The notes beneath the pieces are model-generated. The model ran no database searches. It saw only the letters and a program-made list of their open reading frames with translations, and had not been told where the DNA came from. A stretch of DNA of 64,000 nucleotides, taken from Alloalcanivorax mobilis. GTDB taxonomy: Bacteria > Pseudomonadota > Gammaproteobacteria > Pseudomonadales > Alcanivoracaceae. Location of the stretch: the NCBI RefSeq assembly GCF_002864685.1, contig NZ_NMQZ01000003.1, positions 124,001 through 188,000 of the forward strand, read 5' to 3'. Below, piece after piece: positions 9,186 to 17,968 of the stretch (its first letter is position 1; each line of letters starts with the position of its first letter). Both the position numbers and the translations under genes were made by a program.

Positions 9186-9259
9186 AAACGGAAACGGGCG
9201 CTTTGCGGCCCGAAAATAACGACACAGAGCAATTTATACAATAATCACGGAGGCTCACT

Positions 9260-10300
9260 ATGATCCATTCATTACGGCGGCTGACCCGCCCTCGTTACGT
9301 CCGTTACGCCTTGATCGCCTTGTTCACCGGCGCCAGCGCGGTGGCGACGGCGGCGCCCGATGTCGATGACTCGCCGGTGGACGTCACCATCGCCGGCTAT
9401 TCATCCGGCGGCCAGGTGTCGGTGTTCGGCGAAGGCGTCATCGATGCGGTTCGTCGCACCTACGACAACTCCAGCATCGTCTATGAACCGGGCAACCCAG
9501 CCGGCGCACTGGAATATCTGCGCACCGGCCGCCGGCCGTTCGCTCTGGAAAGCATGATCGAACCGCGCATGGCCTTTAATGGCCGTGCTCCGTTCCGCCA
9601 GAAATACGAAAAGGGAACGATTACCGGCGTGTTGAACGGCTCTCCGGACGTGTTCGCCCTGGCGGTATACGCACGTCAGGAATTCCTCGATAAGTACGAC
9701 ATCAAGAGCTTCGACGATCTGATCAAAAAGCAGGTACCCATGCGGGTGTCGGTAAACCAGCCGGGGAACCTGTGGGTACGCGAGCACGTGCGCTCGTTGC
9801 TTTCTTACTACGATAAGCAAATGAGCGACATCGAGAAATGGGGCGGCAAACTGGTGGCCTTGCCCACCGGCGCCTCCAACGATCTGATGCGCGATGGCCG
9901 TCTTGACGTGGTGATTACCGGCGGTGTCACGCCGGCCGGGTCCATCGTCGAGTTGGGCAGCGTGCAAAAGATCGGCTTCGTGCCGCTGGGCAAGAAGCTG
10001 GCGAGCTATGTCGCCGACGACCTGGGCCTCAAGGTCGGCGAAATTCCCGCCGACTCCTACGAATTCCAGAAGCAACCGCTCTACGTGCCGTTCACCAGCT
10101 TCGTGATCGTAGCCGGCCCCGAAGCCACCTTCGAGGATGCCTACAAGCTGGCTAAATCCATGTATCAGCAGATTGATCGCTATCAATCGCTGCACCCGGC
10201 CTTGGCCAAGGCAAGCCGTGAGCGTCTGCCGGATCTCGGCTACCTCAAGCTGCATCCAGGTGCCGAAGCGTTTTATCGGGAAGTCGGTTTAATCAAGTAA
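9260..10300 (+). CDS. TAXI-family TRAP transporter solute-binding protein
   Basis: It is the periplasmic receptor that captures the substrate and delivers it to the TRAP permease at 11966. The 346-residue protein has a basic N-terminus and hydrophobic core with an ATAAP cleavage region near residue 32, so export is expected. The TAXI signatures are the VTIAGYSSGGQVS beginning, the PTGASNDLMRDGRLDVVITG segment and a C-terminal LHPGAEAFYREVG. GGAGG lies upstream of the ATG. Unusually, receptor and permease are separated by a porin gene. The ligand is probably the aromatic acid, inferred from context. Confidence 0.88.
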   Translation: MIHSLRRLTRPRYVRYALIALFTGASAVATAAPDVDDSPVDVTIAGYSSGGQVSVFGEGVIDAVRRTYDNSSIVYEPGNPAGALEYLRTGRRPFALESMIEPRMAFNGRAPFRQKYEKGTITGVLNGSPDVFALAVYARQEFLDKYDIKSFDDLIKKQVPMRVSVNQPGNLWVREHVRSLLSYYDKQMSDIEKWGGKLVALPTGASNDLMRDGRLDVVITGGVTPAGSIVELGSVQKIGFVPLGKKLASYVADDLGLKVGEIPADSYEFQKQPLYVPFTSFVIVAGPEATFEDAYKLAKSMYQQIDRYQSLHPALAKASRERLPDLGYLKLHPGAEAFYREVGLIK

Positions 10301-10395
10301 ACAGGCGGCGTTCAAGGTAGCGGCATGAGCCGCCGTGACAGGACGGCACCCCGTTGAAGCGGGTCGCGGTAGAGATTTCAGGGAGAGAAAGAAAA

Positions 10396-10426
10396 GGGCC
10401 AAAACCTGCTGCAACAGGTTTGGCCC
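10396..10426 (+). other. Strong intercistronic hairpin between receptor and porin genes
   Basis: GGGCCAAAACCTG (10396-10408) pairs with CAGGTTTGGCCC (10415-10426) with a single bulged A and a 6-base loop. No T-run follows, so read-through is likely. It could stabilise the upstream receptor message or attenuate the porin. Confidence 0.5.
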
Positions 10427-10498
10427 GGTACTGCCTTACGCTTTTCAAATACTGAGAAAGGTTATCAATCTCAGAGAAAAAGAACAAGGACACTAACA

Positions 10499-11851
10499 AT
10501 GAAACAGACAATCAACAGCACCCGCACACCGCTGGGTACCGTGGCGATACCAGCATTGGTGATTGGTGCCCTGGCCGTGGCCATGGGCTTGCAAACCGCG
10601 CGCGCCGACAGCGATCTGGATCAGAGAGTGCGTAAGCTGGAGCAGGAACTGGAAGCCGTGAAAGCTGAGAAAGCTGAAAAGGCCAGCGACGGTAACCTGG
10701 TGACCATCAAACAGCGTGGTGGCCGCATGCTGCTCTCCAGCGGCGATGGCAACTTCACCGCCCGGGTCGGTGGCCGCATTCTGATGGACACCGCGTGGTA
10801 CAACGAAGACGGCGAACCGATGGGCAATGGCACACGCTTTCGGCAAGCACGCCTGGAAGCCGCCGGCACGCTCTACAGCGACTGGTCCTACGTGTTCCAG
10901 TACGACTTCACCAACAGCGGCGAGGGCGGCATCAAGGAAGCCTACCTGGGTTATAACGGCTTTAAGTTCGCCAATACCGACCTGCATTTATCGTTGGGGA
11001 ACCGCTTTCTGCCGTTCGGCTTCCTGGGGCAGCAGAGCCCCAAGTACACCATGTTCATGGAGCAACCCACCGCCAGCCTGGTGCTGGGTGCCGGCGCGCG
11101 GCGGCTTGGCTTGCGCAGCGATCTGATCGGCAACCGCTGGCGCTGGAGTATCGCCGCCACCCAGGCGCCACTGGGCAGCCGTGCCAGCGACGCCAACGCG
11201 GACGACCCGGTGGACATCGCCACGCAGTTCACCTTCAACCCGATCCAGGCAACCAACCATGTGCTCAACCTGGGGGTCTCCTTGCGGCGCCAATCCGCTA
11301 AGGGCTCCGATGATTTCCGCCTGCGCGCCCGGCCGCAAACCTACTTGAGCCCTTTCCGGCCGGTGGACACCGGCGCGTTCGTCTCCGACGGCTTCACCGC
11401 CGGTGGCGTTCAACTGATGTACCTGCACGGCCCGTTCGAACTGGAAACCGAGTATTTCCAACAGAAGTTCGATCAAATCGAAGGCGGCCCGGGCGATGGC
11501 GAGAAGCCTGAATTCAAGGGTGGCTACGTTCAGGCCGGCTATTTCCTGACCGGCGAGAGCCGCGCCTACAAACCCGGCGAGGACGTCTTCGGGCCGCCCA
11601 CTCCGGCACGCAGCCTGAGCCAGGGCGGGCTCGGCGCCTGGCAGGTGGCCGCCAGCTACAGCACTTTGGAGCTCACCGACAGCAACATCGACGGCGGCCA
11701 GATCGACATGATGATGCTAGGCCTGAACTGGTTCCCGGAGCAGCGTCTGCGCTTTTCGCTGGAGTACGGCAACGTGCTTGATGTGGAAGGCGGCCCCTAC
11801 GATGGCGACCAGCCCAGCTTCGTTCAGGCACGGGCGCAGGTCGAATGGTAG
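10499..11851 (+). CDS. OprP/OprO-type outer-membrane porin
   Basis: It probably lets an anionic aromatic substrate cross the outer membrane. The 450-residue protein has a signal peptide ending in ARA near residue 39, then a short heptad-like coiled coil (RVRKLEQELEAVKAEKAEK, about 43-61) that often precedes OprP-family barrels, then alternating beta-strands with many aromatic girdle residues and a C-terminal RAQVEW. The ending W rather than F is acceptable for barrel insertion. It lies between the TAXI receptor and permease genes. OprP proteins were named for phosphate, but the family also serves other anions; context favours a carboxylate. Confidence 0.85.
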   Translation: MKQTINSTRTPLGTVAIPALVIGALAVAMGLQTARADSDLDQRVRKLEQELEAVKAEKAEKASDGNLVTIKQRGGRMLLSSGDGNFTARVGGRILMDTAWYNEDGEPMGNGTRFRQARLEAAGTLYSDWSYVFQYDFTNSGEGGIKEAYLGYNGFKFANTDLHLSLGNRFLPFGFLGQQSPKYTMFMEQPTASLVLGAGARRLGLRSDLIGNRWRWSIAATQAPLGSRASDANADDPVDIATQFTFNPIQATNHVLNLGVSLRRQSAKGSDDFRLRARPQTYLSPFRPVDTGAFVSDGFTAGGVQLMYLHGPFELETEYFQQKFDQIEGGPGDGEKPEFKGGYVQAGYFLTGESRAYKPGEDVFGPPTPARSLSQGGLGAWQVAASYSTLELTDSNIDGGQIDMMMLGLNWFPEQRLRFSLEYGNVLDVEGGPYDGDQPSFVQARAQVEW

Positions 11852-11916
11852 CACCCAGGTAATCCAACCCGGGCCGGCTTCCGGCGGAGGAACCGGCTCC
11901 TATTTGTTCACCGCCA

Positions 11917-11942
11917 TTGCGCCCGCTCACCGGCGGGCGCAA
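11917..11942 (+). other. Perfect 10-bp stem hairpin between porin and TRAP permease
   Basis: TTGCGCCCGC (11917-11926) and GCGGGCGCAA (11933-11942) form a perfect 10-bp stem with a 6-base loop. There is no T-run. It lies 23 bases before the permease ATG and may lower expression of the membrane component relative to the porin and receptor. Confidence 0.5.
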
Positions 11943-11965
11943 CGCACCATCAAACAGGTGTTGCA

Positions 11966-13921
11966 ATGCGATACGTAAAAAGATCTCTCTGGCTTTTGTT
12001 TCAAATGGGCAACAAGGTGCCCATGGATCGCTATAAGTACGCCTTCTTCGCGCTGCTTGCGGTGCCATTGACGCTGTTCGAGGTCTGGTACGCCCTCGCT
12101 GGAGAGATTGGCCGATTGGAACTGGCGATCATTTTTGTCGTGCCGATGTACGTGATTTCATTTCTGGCGATCAGTTACGCACCGGACGTGAACCGCAGCA
12201 CCATCGGCGACTACCTGCTCTCCCTGACCAGCCTGATCGCCGGCGTCTACCTTATAACCCAGATGGACCGCTATCACGACTGGATCAGCGGCTTGAGCTA
12301 CTTCACCGTCTGGGACCAGGTCGCCGCCGCCGCGTATCTGATATTGACCCTGGAGTTGCTGCGTCGTTGCGTGGGCCCGGGCATTTCGGTGGTGGTCTGG
12401 CTGGTGATCGGCTACTGCCTGCTCGGCCATCACCTGAGCGGATTTTTCAGCCATCGCGGTCTGAGCTGGCACTATCTTCTTGAAGTATTGATGGTCTCCC
12501 CCCAGGACGGGGGGCTGTTTTCGGCGCCCATTCAGGTTGCCGCGGTGTACGCTTTTCTGTTCGTGACCTTCGGTAAATTTCTGGAAAAAAGCGGCGGCGG
12601 CGATTTCTTTTTTAATCTGGCGGCGCTGATCGCCGGCCGTCGTTCCGGCGGCTCCGCCAAGGTCGCCATTACCTCCAGCGGTCTGTTCGGGATGATCTCC
12701 GGCAGCCCCGCGTCCGACGTGATGACCACCGGTTCGATCACTATCCCGATGATGAAGCGTGCCGGTTATACCGGTCGCGTGGCCGGCGCCATCGAGGCGG
12801 TGGCCTGCACCGGCGGCGCGCTGTTGCCGCCAGTGATGGGGGCGGTGGTGTTTCTAATGGTGGAATTCACCGGCATTCCCTATAAGGAAGTGCTGCTTTC
12901 GATTCTTGCCTCCTCAGTCCTTTATTACGTGTGCATCTACGTTCAGGTGCACTGCTATTCCTGCCGGCGTCAGGTGGGGCGCATCGATGCCAGCCTGATT
13001 CCCTCATTGTGGACCGTGGTGCGCACCGGCTGGATTTTCGTGATTCCCATGGGCCTGCTGGTCTATTACATGCTCAACGGGCACACGCCCGCGCTGGCGG
13101 CCACCTTCGCGCTGATCGCGGTGATCCTCGCCAGTTGGGGCATCCCGGGTAAACGCCTTGGCCCACGCAAGCTGATCGAAGGCTGTGTGGAGGTATGCAC
13201 CGCCATCGCACCGTTGATCGCCGCCGTGGCCGGCGCCGGCATTCTGATGCTGGGCCTGAATATTACCGGCCTGGTGTCCAAGCTTTCGGCGCTGATCTTC
13301 AGTGTCGCGGAAGTGAATATCTTCCTGGCGCTGGCCGCGGCCGCGGTCGTCACCATTATCTGCGGCATGGGCATGCCAGTGGTGGCGGTCTATTCCCTGG
13401 TGGCGGTGATGGTGGCACCGGCCCTGGTTGACGCCGGTCTGATGCCGATCCAGGCGCATCTGTTTCTGATTTTCTTCGCGGTAGCCTCTTATCTGACGCC
13501 GCCGGTGGCGGTCGCCGCCTACGTGGCCAGTACCATCGCCGACGAGCGGCCAATGACGGTGGCGGTGACCGCCGCGCGTGTCGGCATGGTGGTGTTCGCG
13601 CTGCCTTTCGCGTTCGTCTACAACCCGGGAATGCTGCTGATCGGCGAGTGGCAAACGATAGTCTTCGACATCGTCAAAGTGACGGTGGCGGTGTGTGTGC
13701 TCGCGGTGGCGGCGGAAGGCTGGTACCACGGCATTCTGAAATCCTGGGTGCGAGCCCTGTTGATCGCGGTCGCCCTGCTTGGCTTCTCATCATTCAACCT
13801 GATCGGTGTGGCCGGCCTCTGCCTGGCGGCGGCGTACCTGATCAGCAAACGCCTGCGGCCGGCACTGGACGGCCCGCTTCCCCCCTCTTCCGGCAATCAA
13901 AAAGTGGAGACCTGGCAATGA
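11966..13921 (+). CDS. Fused TRAP transporter permease (4TM-12TM, TAXI type)
   Basis: It is the inner-membrane component of the uptake system, predicted to import the substrate with a sodium or proton gradient. The 651-residue protein fuses the small (DctQ-like) and large (DctM-like) domains, as is usual for TAXI systems, and shows about 16 or more hydrophobic segments. DctM landmarks are the GSPASDVMTTGSITIPMMKRAGY stretch (about 251-273, shortened here) and a C-terminal YLTPPVAVAAYVAS. An alternative ATG lies 39 bases downstream at MGNKVP. Its stop overlaps the extradiol dioxygenase start by four bases (ATGA), tying uptake to ring cleavage. Confidence 0.9.
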   Translation: MRYVKRSLWLLFQMGNKVPMDRYKYAFFALLAVPLTLFEVWYALAGEIGRLELAIIFVVPMYVISFLAISYAPDVNRSTIGDYLLSLTSLIAGVYLITQMDRYHDWISGLSYFTVWDQVAAAAYLILTLELLRRCVGPGISVVVWLVIGYCLLGHHLSGFFSHRGLSWHYLLEVLMVSPQDGGLFSAPIQVAAVYAFLFVTFGKFLEKSGGGDFFFNLAALIAGRRSGGSAKVAITSSGLFGMISGSPASDVMTTGSITIPMMKRAGYTGRVAGAIEAVACTGGALLPPVMGAVVFLMVEFTGIPYKEVLLSILASSVLYYVCIYVQVHCYSCRRQVGRIDASLIPSLWTVVRTGWIFVIPMGLLVYYMLNGHTPALAATFALIAVILASWGIPGKRLGPRKLIEGCVEVCTAIAPLIAAVAGAGILMLGLNITGLVSKLSALIFSVAEVNIFLALAAAAVVTIICGMGMPVVAVYSLVAVMVAPALVDAGLMPIQAHLFLIFFAVASYLTPPVAVAAYVASTIADERPMTVAVTAARVGMVVFALPFAFVYNPGMLLIGEWQTIVFDIVKVTVAVCVLAVAAEGWYHGILKSWVRALLIAVALLGFSSFNLIGVAGLCLAAAYLISKRLRPALDGPLPPSSGNQKVETWQ

Positions 13922-14775
13922 TTCATTTGCACGATATCTGCTATCTGCGCCTGGGCTGCCAGGACCTGGATCAAATGGTGGACTTCGCCACCCGCATCCT
14001 CGGCCTGGAACTGCGCGAGCGCACCGACACGCACGCCTATCTGCGCGGCGACGACAGCACCTATAACCTGTGCTATATCCAGGGCGACGCCGACTATGAC
14101 GCGTCCGCCTTCCAACTGCGCACGCTGGATCAACTGGACGACGCCGAGCGCCAGCTCAGCGCCGAAGGGTTTGCCGTGCACCGCGGTACGCCAGCGGAGT
14201 GCGAGGAGCGCCACGTCGAAGCCTTCATCGGCTTCACCGACCGCAACGACAACCGCCTGGAACTGGTTTATCGCCACCACCGCACCGGGGTGCGCTATTT
14301 TCCGGCGCGCGACGCCGGCATCACTGAATTCGGTCACTTCGGCCTGCACAGCCGCGACATCGAACGGGATCTGTCTTTCTGGACCGCGTTCATGGATGCG
14401 CGCATCAGTGATCGCATTGGCGAGGGCGCCTTGCTGCGTATCGACGAGGTACACCACAAGATCGCCCTGTTCCCTTCGGAGAAAAGCGGTATCCAGCACG
14501 TCAATTTTCAGGTGGCGGGCATCGATGACGTGATGCGCTCCTGGTACTTCCTGAAAGAAAACGACATTCCCATTGTGTTCGGTCCCGGCCGCCACCCCAC
14601 TTCCACCGCCATGTTCATTTACTTCATGGGCCCGGATAACCGGGTCTACGAGTATTCCGCCGGCGTGAAGCGGATTACCGATGAGGGCGCCTATACGCCG
14701 CGCCAGTTCGAGATGAAACCGTCTTCGTTCTGTATGTGGGGGGCGCGCCCCAACGTGGAAGAATTCAGCGAATAG
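13918..14775 (+). CDS. Extradiol ring-cleavage dioxygenase (type I, VOC fold)
   Basis: It cleaves a catechol next to one hydroxyl to give a yellow meta-cleavage product. The 285-residue protein has two VOC modules; the active iron ligands of the second are His140 (EFGHFGLHS), His194 (IQHVNF) and Glu245 (RVYEYS). The second-sphere His179/His180 are also present. Size and neighbours are close to 2,3-dihydroxy-p-cumate dioxygenase-type enzymes. Cleavage of a 2,3-dihydroxybenzoate-type acid at 3,4 would leave a 3-carboxy group, which explains the amidohydrolase at 16951. It is translationally coupled to the TRAP permease. Confidence 0.9.
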   Translation: MIHLHDICYLRLGCQDLDQMVDFATRILGLELRERTDTHAYLRGDDSTYNLCYIQGDADYDASAFQLRTLDQLDDAERQLSAEGFAVHRGTPAECEERHVEAFIGFTDRNDNRLELVYRHHRTGVRYFPARDAGITEFGHFGLHSRDIERDLSFWTAFMDARISDRIGEGALLRIDEVHHKIALFPSEKSGIQHVNFQVAGIDDVMRSWYFLKENDIPIVFGPGRHPTSTAMFIYFMGPDNRVYEYSAGVKRITDEGAYTPRQFEMKPSSFCMWGARPNVEEFSE

Positions 14776-14818
14776 CGTGGCGCCGACAACGCCATCAACG
14801 ACTCCAGGGAGAAGTGCC

Positions 14819-15640
14819 ATGAGTGCTTATGGTTGCAAACGATTCGAGAACAAAGTGGCGGTTGTCACCGGCGCGGGCCAGGGCATTGGTCTGGCCAGCG
14901 CCTGGCGGCTGGCCCGCGAAGGCGCCAAGGTAGTGCTCGCCGATAAAGCCGAAGCGCCTGCCCAGGCGGCGGCGGAGGCGAGACGCGCCGCCGGCCACCC
15001 GGTGGCGGTGGCGATCGCCGACCTGTCCACTTTTGATGGCGCGGTGAGCGCCATGGATTTGGCGCACGTTGCCTTCGGCAAGGTGGATGTACTGGTCAAT
15101 AACGTTGGCGGCACGATCTGGAAAAAGCCGTTCTGGCACTACAGTGAGGAGGAGATCCGTGCCGAGGTGGAGCGCTCGTTCTGGCCGCCGCTCTGGTGTT
15201 GCCGGGCGGTGATCGAGCACATGCGCGAGCGCGGCGGCGCCATTGTCAACGTGGGCTCCAATGCCACCATGGGCATCTTCCGCATTCCCTACTCCGCCTC
15301 CAAGGGCGGCGTCGCCGCGCTCACCACCGCTTTGGCGGTGGAGCTTGCCGACTTCAATATTCGCGTCAATTGCGTATCGCCGGGCAACACCGCCGTCAAG
15401 GAGCGCCCCACACCACGTCTAGAGCGCCAATTAAGCGACCAGGAAAAACGCTGGAACCAGCAGTTCTACGACTACGTCAGCCGCGAGGGGCTGTTCGAGC
15501 GCGCCGCCAGCGTGGATGAACAGGCCGCCGCCATTGCCTTTCTTGCCTCCGACGATGCCTCCTATATCACCGGCGAAGTCATCGACACCGGCAAGCGCGG
15601 CATGCGCATTTCCACCGTCACCGGCGGAGTGAACGAGTGA
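14819..15640 (+). CDS. cis-Dihydrodiol dehydrogenase (short-chain dehydrogenase)
   Basis: It rearomatises the dihydrodiol made by the oxygenase to a catechol, reducing NAD. The 273-residue SDR has TGAGQGIG (about 16-23), NNVGG, and a catalytic Ser-Tyr-Lys set in VGSNATM and YSASKGG. It most resembles BenD/CmtB-type dehydrogenases by the cluster context. The ATG at 14819 with AGGGAGAA upstream was preferred over a longer frame from 14777. It follows the extradiol gene directly. An SDR alone could act elsewhere, but ring-hydroxylating clusters nearly always need this step. Confidence 0.88.
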   Translation: MSAYGCKRFENKVAVVTGAGQGIGLASAWRLAREGAKVVLADKAEAPAQAAAEARRAAGHPVAVAIADLSTFDGAVSAMDLAHVAFGKVDVLVNNVGGTIWKKPFWHYSEEEIRAEVERSFWPPLWCCRAVIEHMRERGGAIVNVGSNATMGIFRIPYSASKGGVAALTTALAVELADFNIRVNCVSPGNTAVKERPTPRLERQLSDQEKRWNQQFYDYVSREGLFERAASVDEQAAAIAFLASDDASYITGEVIDTGKRGMRISTVTGGVNE

Positions 15641-15664
15641 CCCGGTGGGCCGGAGAGCCTGAAC

Positions 15665-16567
15665 ATGGATGAACTCAACGCCACCCTACCGATCGGCCTG
15701 GCGCTGCTCTCATCGGTGATGTTCGCGCTCACCTTCCTGCTGGTTCGGGTGGGTGTTAAAAGCGCCTCCAGCGCCACCGCGTTGTGGATCACTCTGTCCA
15801 TCAATGTGCTGTTTCTGTGGGTGTGGAGCCTGCTGACCCAAGAGGTGCATCTTCGGGACTGGTGGCAATGGCGATACTTTTTCCTGTCCGGCATGTTCGC
15901 GCCGTTGCTTGGCCGGCTGTTTCAGTTTCAGGGCATGGCACGGCTCGGTGCCAACATCACCACGCCATTGACGCTCACCCACCCGGTGATTTCGGTGATT
16001 CTGGCGATCGCCTTTCTTGACGAACGGATCACGCCTCTGGGGTTCCTGGGCGCGCTGCTGGTGGTGATGGGCAGTGTTGCCGTCGGCGCCGAGGGCGGTC
16101 GCAACGATACCCGCAGCCTGGCCCGGGTACCGCGCCGTTATTTGCTTCTGCCCGCGGCGGCGGCGCTCAGCTACGGCATTTCCATTGTGCTGCGCAAGGT
16201 CGGCATCGACATCGGCGCCGACCCGATCACCGCCGCCGCGGTGACCTGCACCTCATCCTGGCTGTTCGCCACGCTCTATTTCCTGCTCAGCGGCTCGTTC
16301 GCAAGCATACGCTGCAGCCGCAACGAGTTCGGCTACTTCGTGCTGGCCGGTGTGTTCTCAGCACTTGGCCCGGTGCTGTTATACGCCGCGCTGCAACACC
16401 AGGACCTGGTGGTCGTCGCGCCACTGGCGTCAACCACGCCGCTGTTCGTGCTGCTGATGTCCTACATTTTTCTGCGCGCCGACGAAATTTTTACCCGCCA
16501 GGTTATCGCCGGCACTGTCGCCACCGTATCCGGCGTGGTGCTGGTAACGGCCTATGGCCTGGCTTGA
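15665..16567 (+). CDS. EamA/DMT-superfamily transporter
   Basis: This is an inner-membrane protein of about ten hydrophobic helices in 300 residues, arranged as two EamA repeats, each with the typical end-of-repeat segment (for example GALLVVMGSVAVGAEGG near residue 140 and VIAGTVATVSGVVLV at the C-terminus). DMT proteins export metabolites or drugs, so it may relieve build-up of toxic diols or catechols, or act in uptake beside the TRAP system. It lies within the aromatic operon between the diol dehydrogenase and the Rieske ferredoxin, with short spacers. The substrate is not predictable. Confidence 0.85.
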   Translation: MDELNATLPIGLALLSSVMFALTFLLVRVGVKSASSATALWITLSINVLFLWVWSLLTQEVHLRDWWQWRYFFLSGMFAPLLGRLFQFQGMARLGANITTPLTLTHPVISVILAIAFLDERITPLGFLGALLVVMGSVAVGAEGGRNDTRSLARVPRRYLLLPAAAALSYGISIVLRKVGIDIGADPITAAAVTCTSSWLFATLYFLLSGSFASIRCSRNEFGYFVLAGVFSALGPVLLYAALQHQDLVVVAPLASTTPLFVLLMSYIFLRADEIFTRQVIAGTVATVSGVVLVTAYGLA

Positions 16568-16584
16568 GAAACTCAGGAGTTGCC

Positions 16585-16938
16585 ATGAATTGTGTTATCA
16601 ATCTGTCCCGTTTCTACGTCTGCGAACTCGATCAACTGGGCGACGGAGAGATTGTTCAGATCACGCCACCGGCGCGCCCTCCGATCGCGGTGTTTCGCGT
16701 CGATGATCAGCTTTACGCCACCGACGACACCTGCACCCACGGCCAGGCGTTGCTCTCCGAAGGCGACGTCGACGACGACTTCGTGGTCGAGTGCCCCTGG
16801 CACGGCGGCACCTTCGACATCCGCACCGGCGAAGCCTTGTCGTTTCCCTGCGTGCTGCCACTCAAGGTGTATCCGGTTCAGCTCGAGGACGGCAAGGTCT
16901 ATGTCGATGTACTGGCCGGCGCGGTCAAGGCCGGATAG
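16585..16938 (+). CDS. Rieske [2Fe-2S] ferredoxin of the dioxygenase
   Basis: It carries electrons from the reductase at 17969 to the oxygenase. The 117-residue protein has the Rieske pairs Cys50-Thr-His52 and Cys70-Pro-Trp-His73, with spacing usual for bacterial dioxygenase ferredoxins. CAGGAGT precedes the ATG at 16585; a seven-codon longer frame is possible but less likely. Together with the reductase it makes the oxygenase a three-component enzyme. Confidence 0.93.
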   Translation: MNCVINLSRFYVCELDQLGDGEIVQITPPARPPIAVFRVDDQLYATDDTCTHGQALLSEGDVDDDFVVECPWHGGTFDIRTGEALSFPCVLPLKVYPVQLEDGKVYVDVLAGAVKAG

Positions 16939-16950
16939 GGAGGCGACATC

Positions 16951-17949
16951 ATGATCGATATGCATACCCACGTGGTGCCGGCGGATTTTCCCGCCTACCC
17001 GGGCAAGCAGCCTGGCCACGCCTGGCCTTGCATGCACTGTGGTGAGCACCACCGCACGGTGATGATCGGTGGCAAACCGTTCCGCCAGGTTGAAGACAAC
17101 GCCTGGGACCCGCGCCGGCGGATTGACGAAATGGCCGCCGAAGGCGTCGCCGTACAAGTGCTCTCGCCCATGCCCGAGTTACTGTCCTATTGGTTCGAGC
17201 TGCCCGATGCGCTGGCCTTTGGCCGCCATATCAACGGCACCATCGCCGCGATGGTCGCCCATGACCCCAGCCACTTCCACGGCCTCGGCATGGTGCCCCT
17301 GCAGGACCCGCAGCGCGCCGCCCGGGAAGTGCGTTCATTGAAGCACGAGTTCGGCCTGCGCGGCGTCGAAGCAGGCTCCAATATCAACGGCATCGCCCTG
17401 GCGGATCGCCGCTTCGACCCGTTTTTTCAAGCGCTCGAAGAAGAGGACATGTGCTTGTTCGTGCACGCGCTGCACCCCACCACCGAACGTCTGTACGGCC
17501 CCGCGTTGATGGAAGCCCTGGTGGCCTTTCCCAACGAAAACGGCCTCGGCATCGCCGCCTTTATCGCCAATGGCGTGCTGGACCGCTTTCCCCGCCTGCG
17601 GGTCGCGTTCAGCCACGGTGGCGGTTCATTCCCAATGATCCTGCCGCGTCTGCAGCATGGCTGGCACAGCAACGCGGCGCTGCGCGACACCATGCCACAT
17701 GCCCCCGAGGAGACCGCCCGGCGCTTCTGGTACGACACCCTGGTGTACAGCGAGCAGGCCCTGGCGTACCTGATCCAGGTGTATGGCCATGAACGCCTGA
17801 TGGTGGGCAGTGACTATCCGTTCGTGATCCGCGAGCGCGACCCCGGCCACCGCCTGCTCGGGCTTGAGCTCGACGATGCCCAGCGGCGCGCGCTGTTGAC
17901 CGACAACGCCCGGCACTTTCTCGCCATTGCCGACGCCTCCAACCGTTAA
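16951..17949 (+). CDS. Amidohydrolase-family (ACMSD-like) decarboxylase
   Basis: The 332-residue protein belongs to the amidohydrolase_2/ACMSD group, zinc enzymes that decarboxylate. Predicted metal ligands are His5 and His7 (MHTH), His172 (LFVHALHP), His222 (AFSHGGG) and Asp288 (GSDYP). ACMSD acts on 2-amino-3-carboxymuconate semialdehyde; here the equivalent would be the oxygen analogue, the 3-carboxy-2-hydroxymuconate-type product of the extradiol enzyme. I infer a role in place of the CmtD/DhbB-type step. It could instead act on an aromatic hydroxyacid as in gamma-resorcylate decarboxylase. It lies between ferredoxin and reductase, and its stop is 19 bases from the next start. Confidence 0.82.
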   Translation: MIDMHTHVVPADFPAYPGKQPGHAWPCMHCGEHHRTVMIGGKPFRQVEDNAWDPRRRIDEMAAEGVAVQVLSPMPELLSYWFELPDALAFGRHINGTIAAMVAHDPSHFHGLGMVPLQDPQRAAREVRSLKHEFGLRGVEAGSNINGIALADRRFDPFFQALEEEDMCLFVHALHPTTERLYGPALMEALVAFPNENGLGIAAFIANGVLDRFPRLRVAFSHGGGSFPMILPRLQHGWHSNAALRDTMPHAPEETARRFWYDTLVYSEQALAYLIQVYGHERLMVGSDYPFVIRERDPGHRLLGLELDDAQRRALLTDNARHFLAIADASNR

Positions 17950-17968
17950 CCGACAGGACACCGTCACT

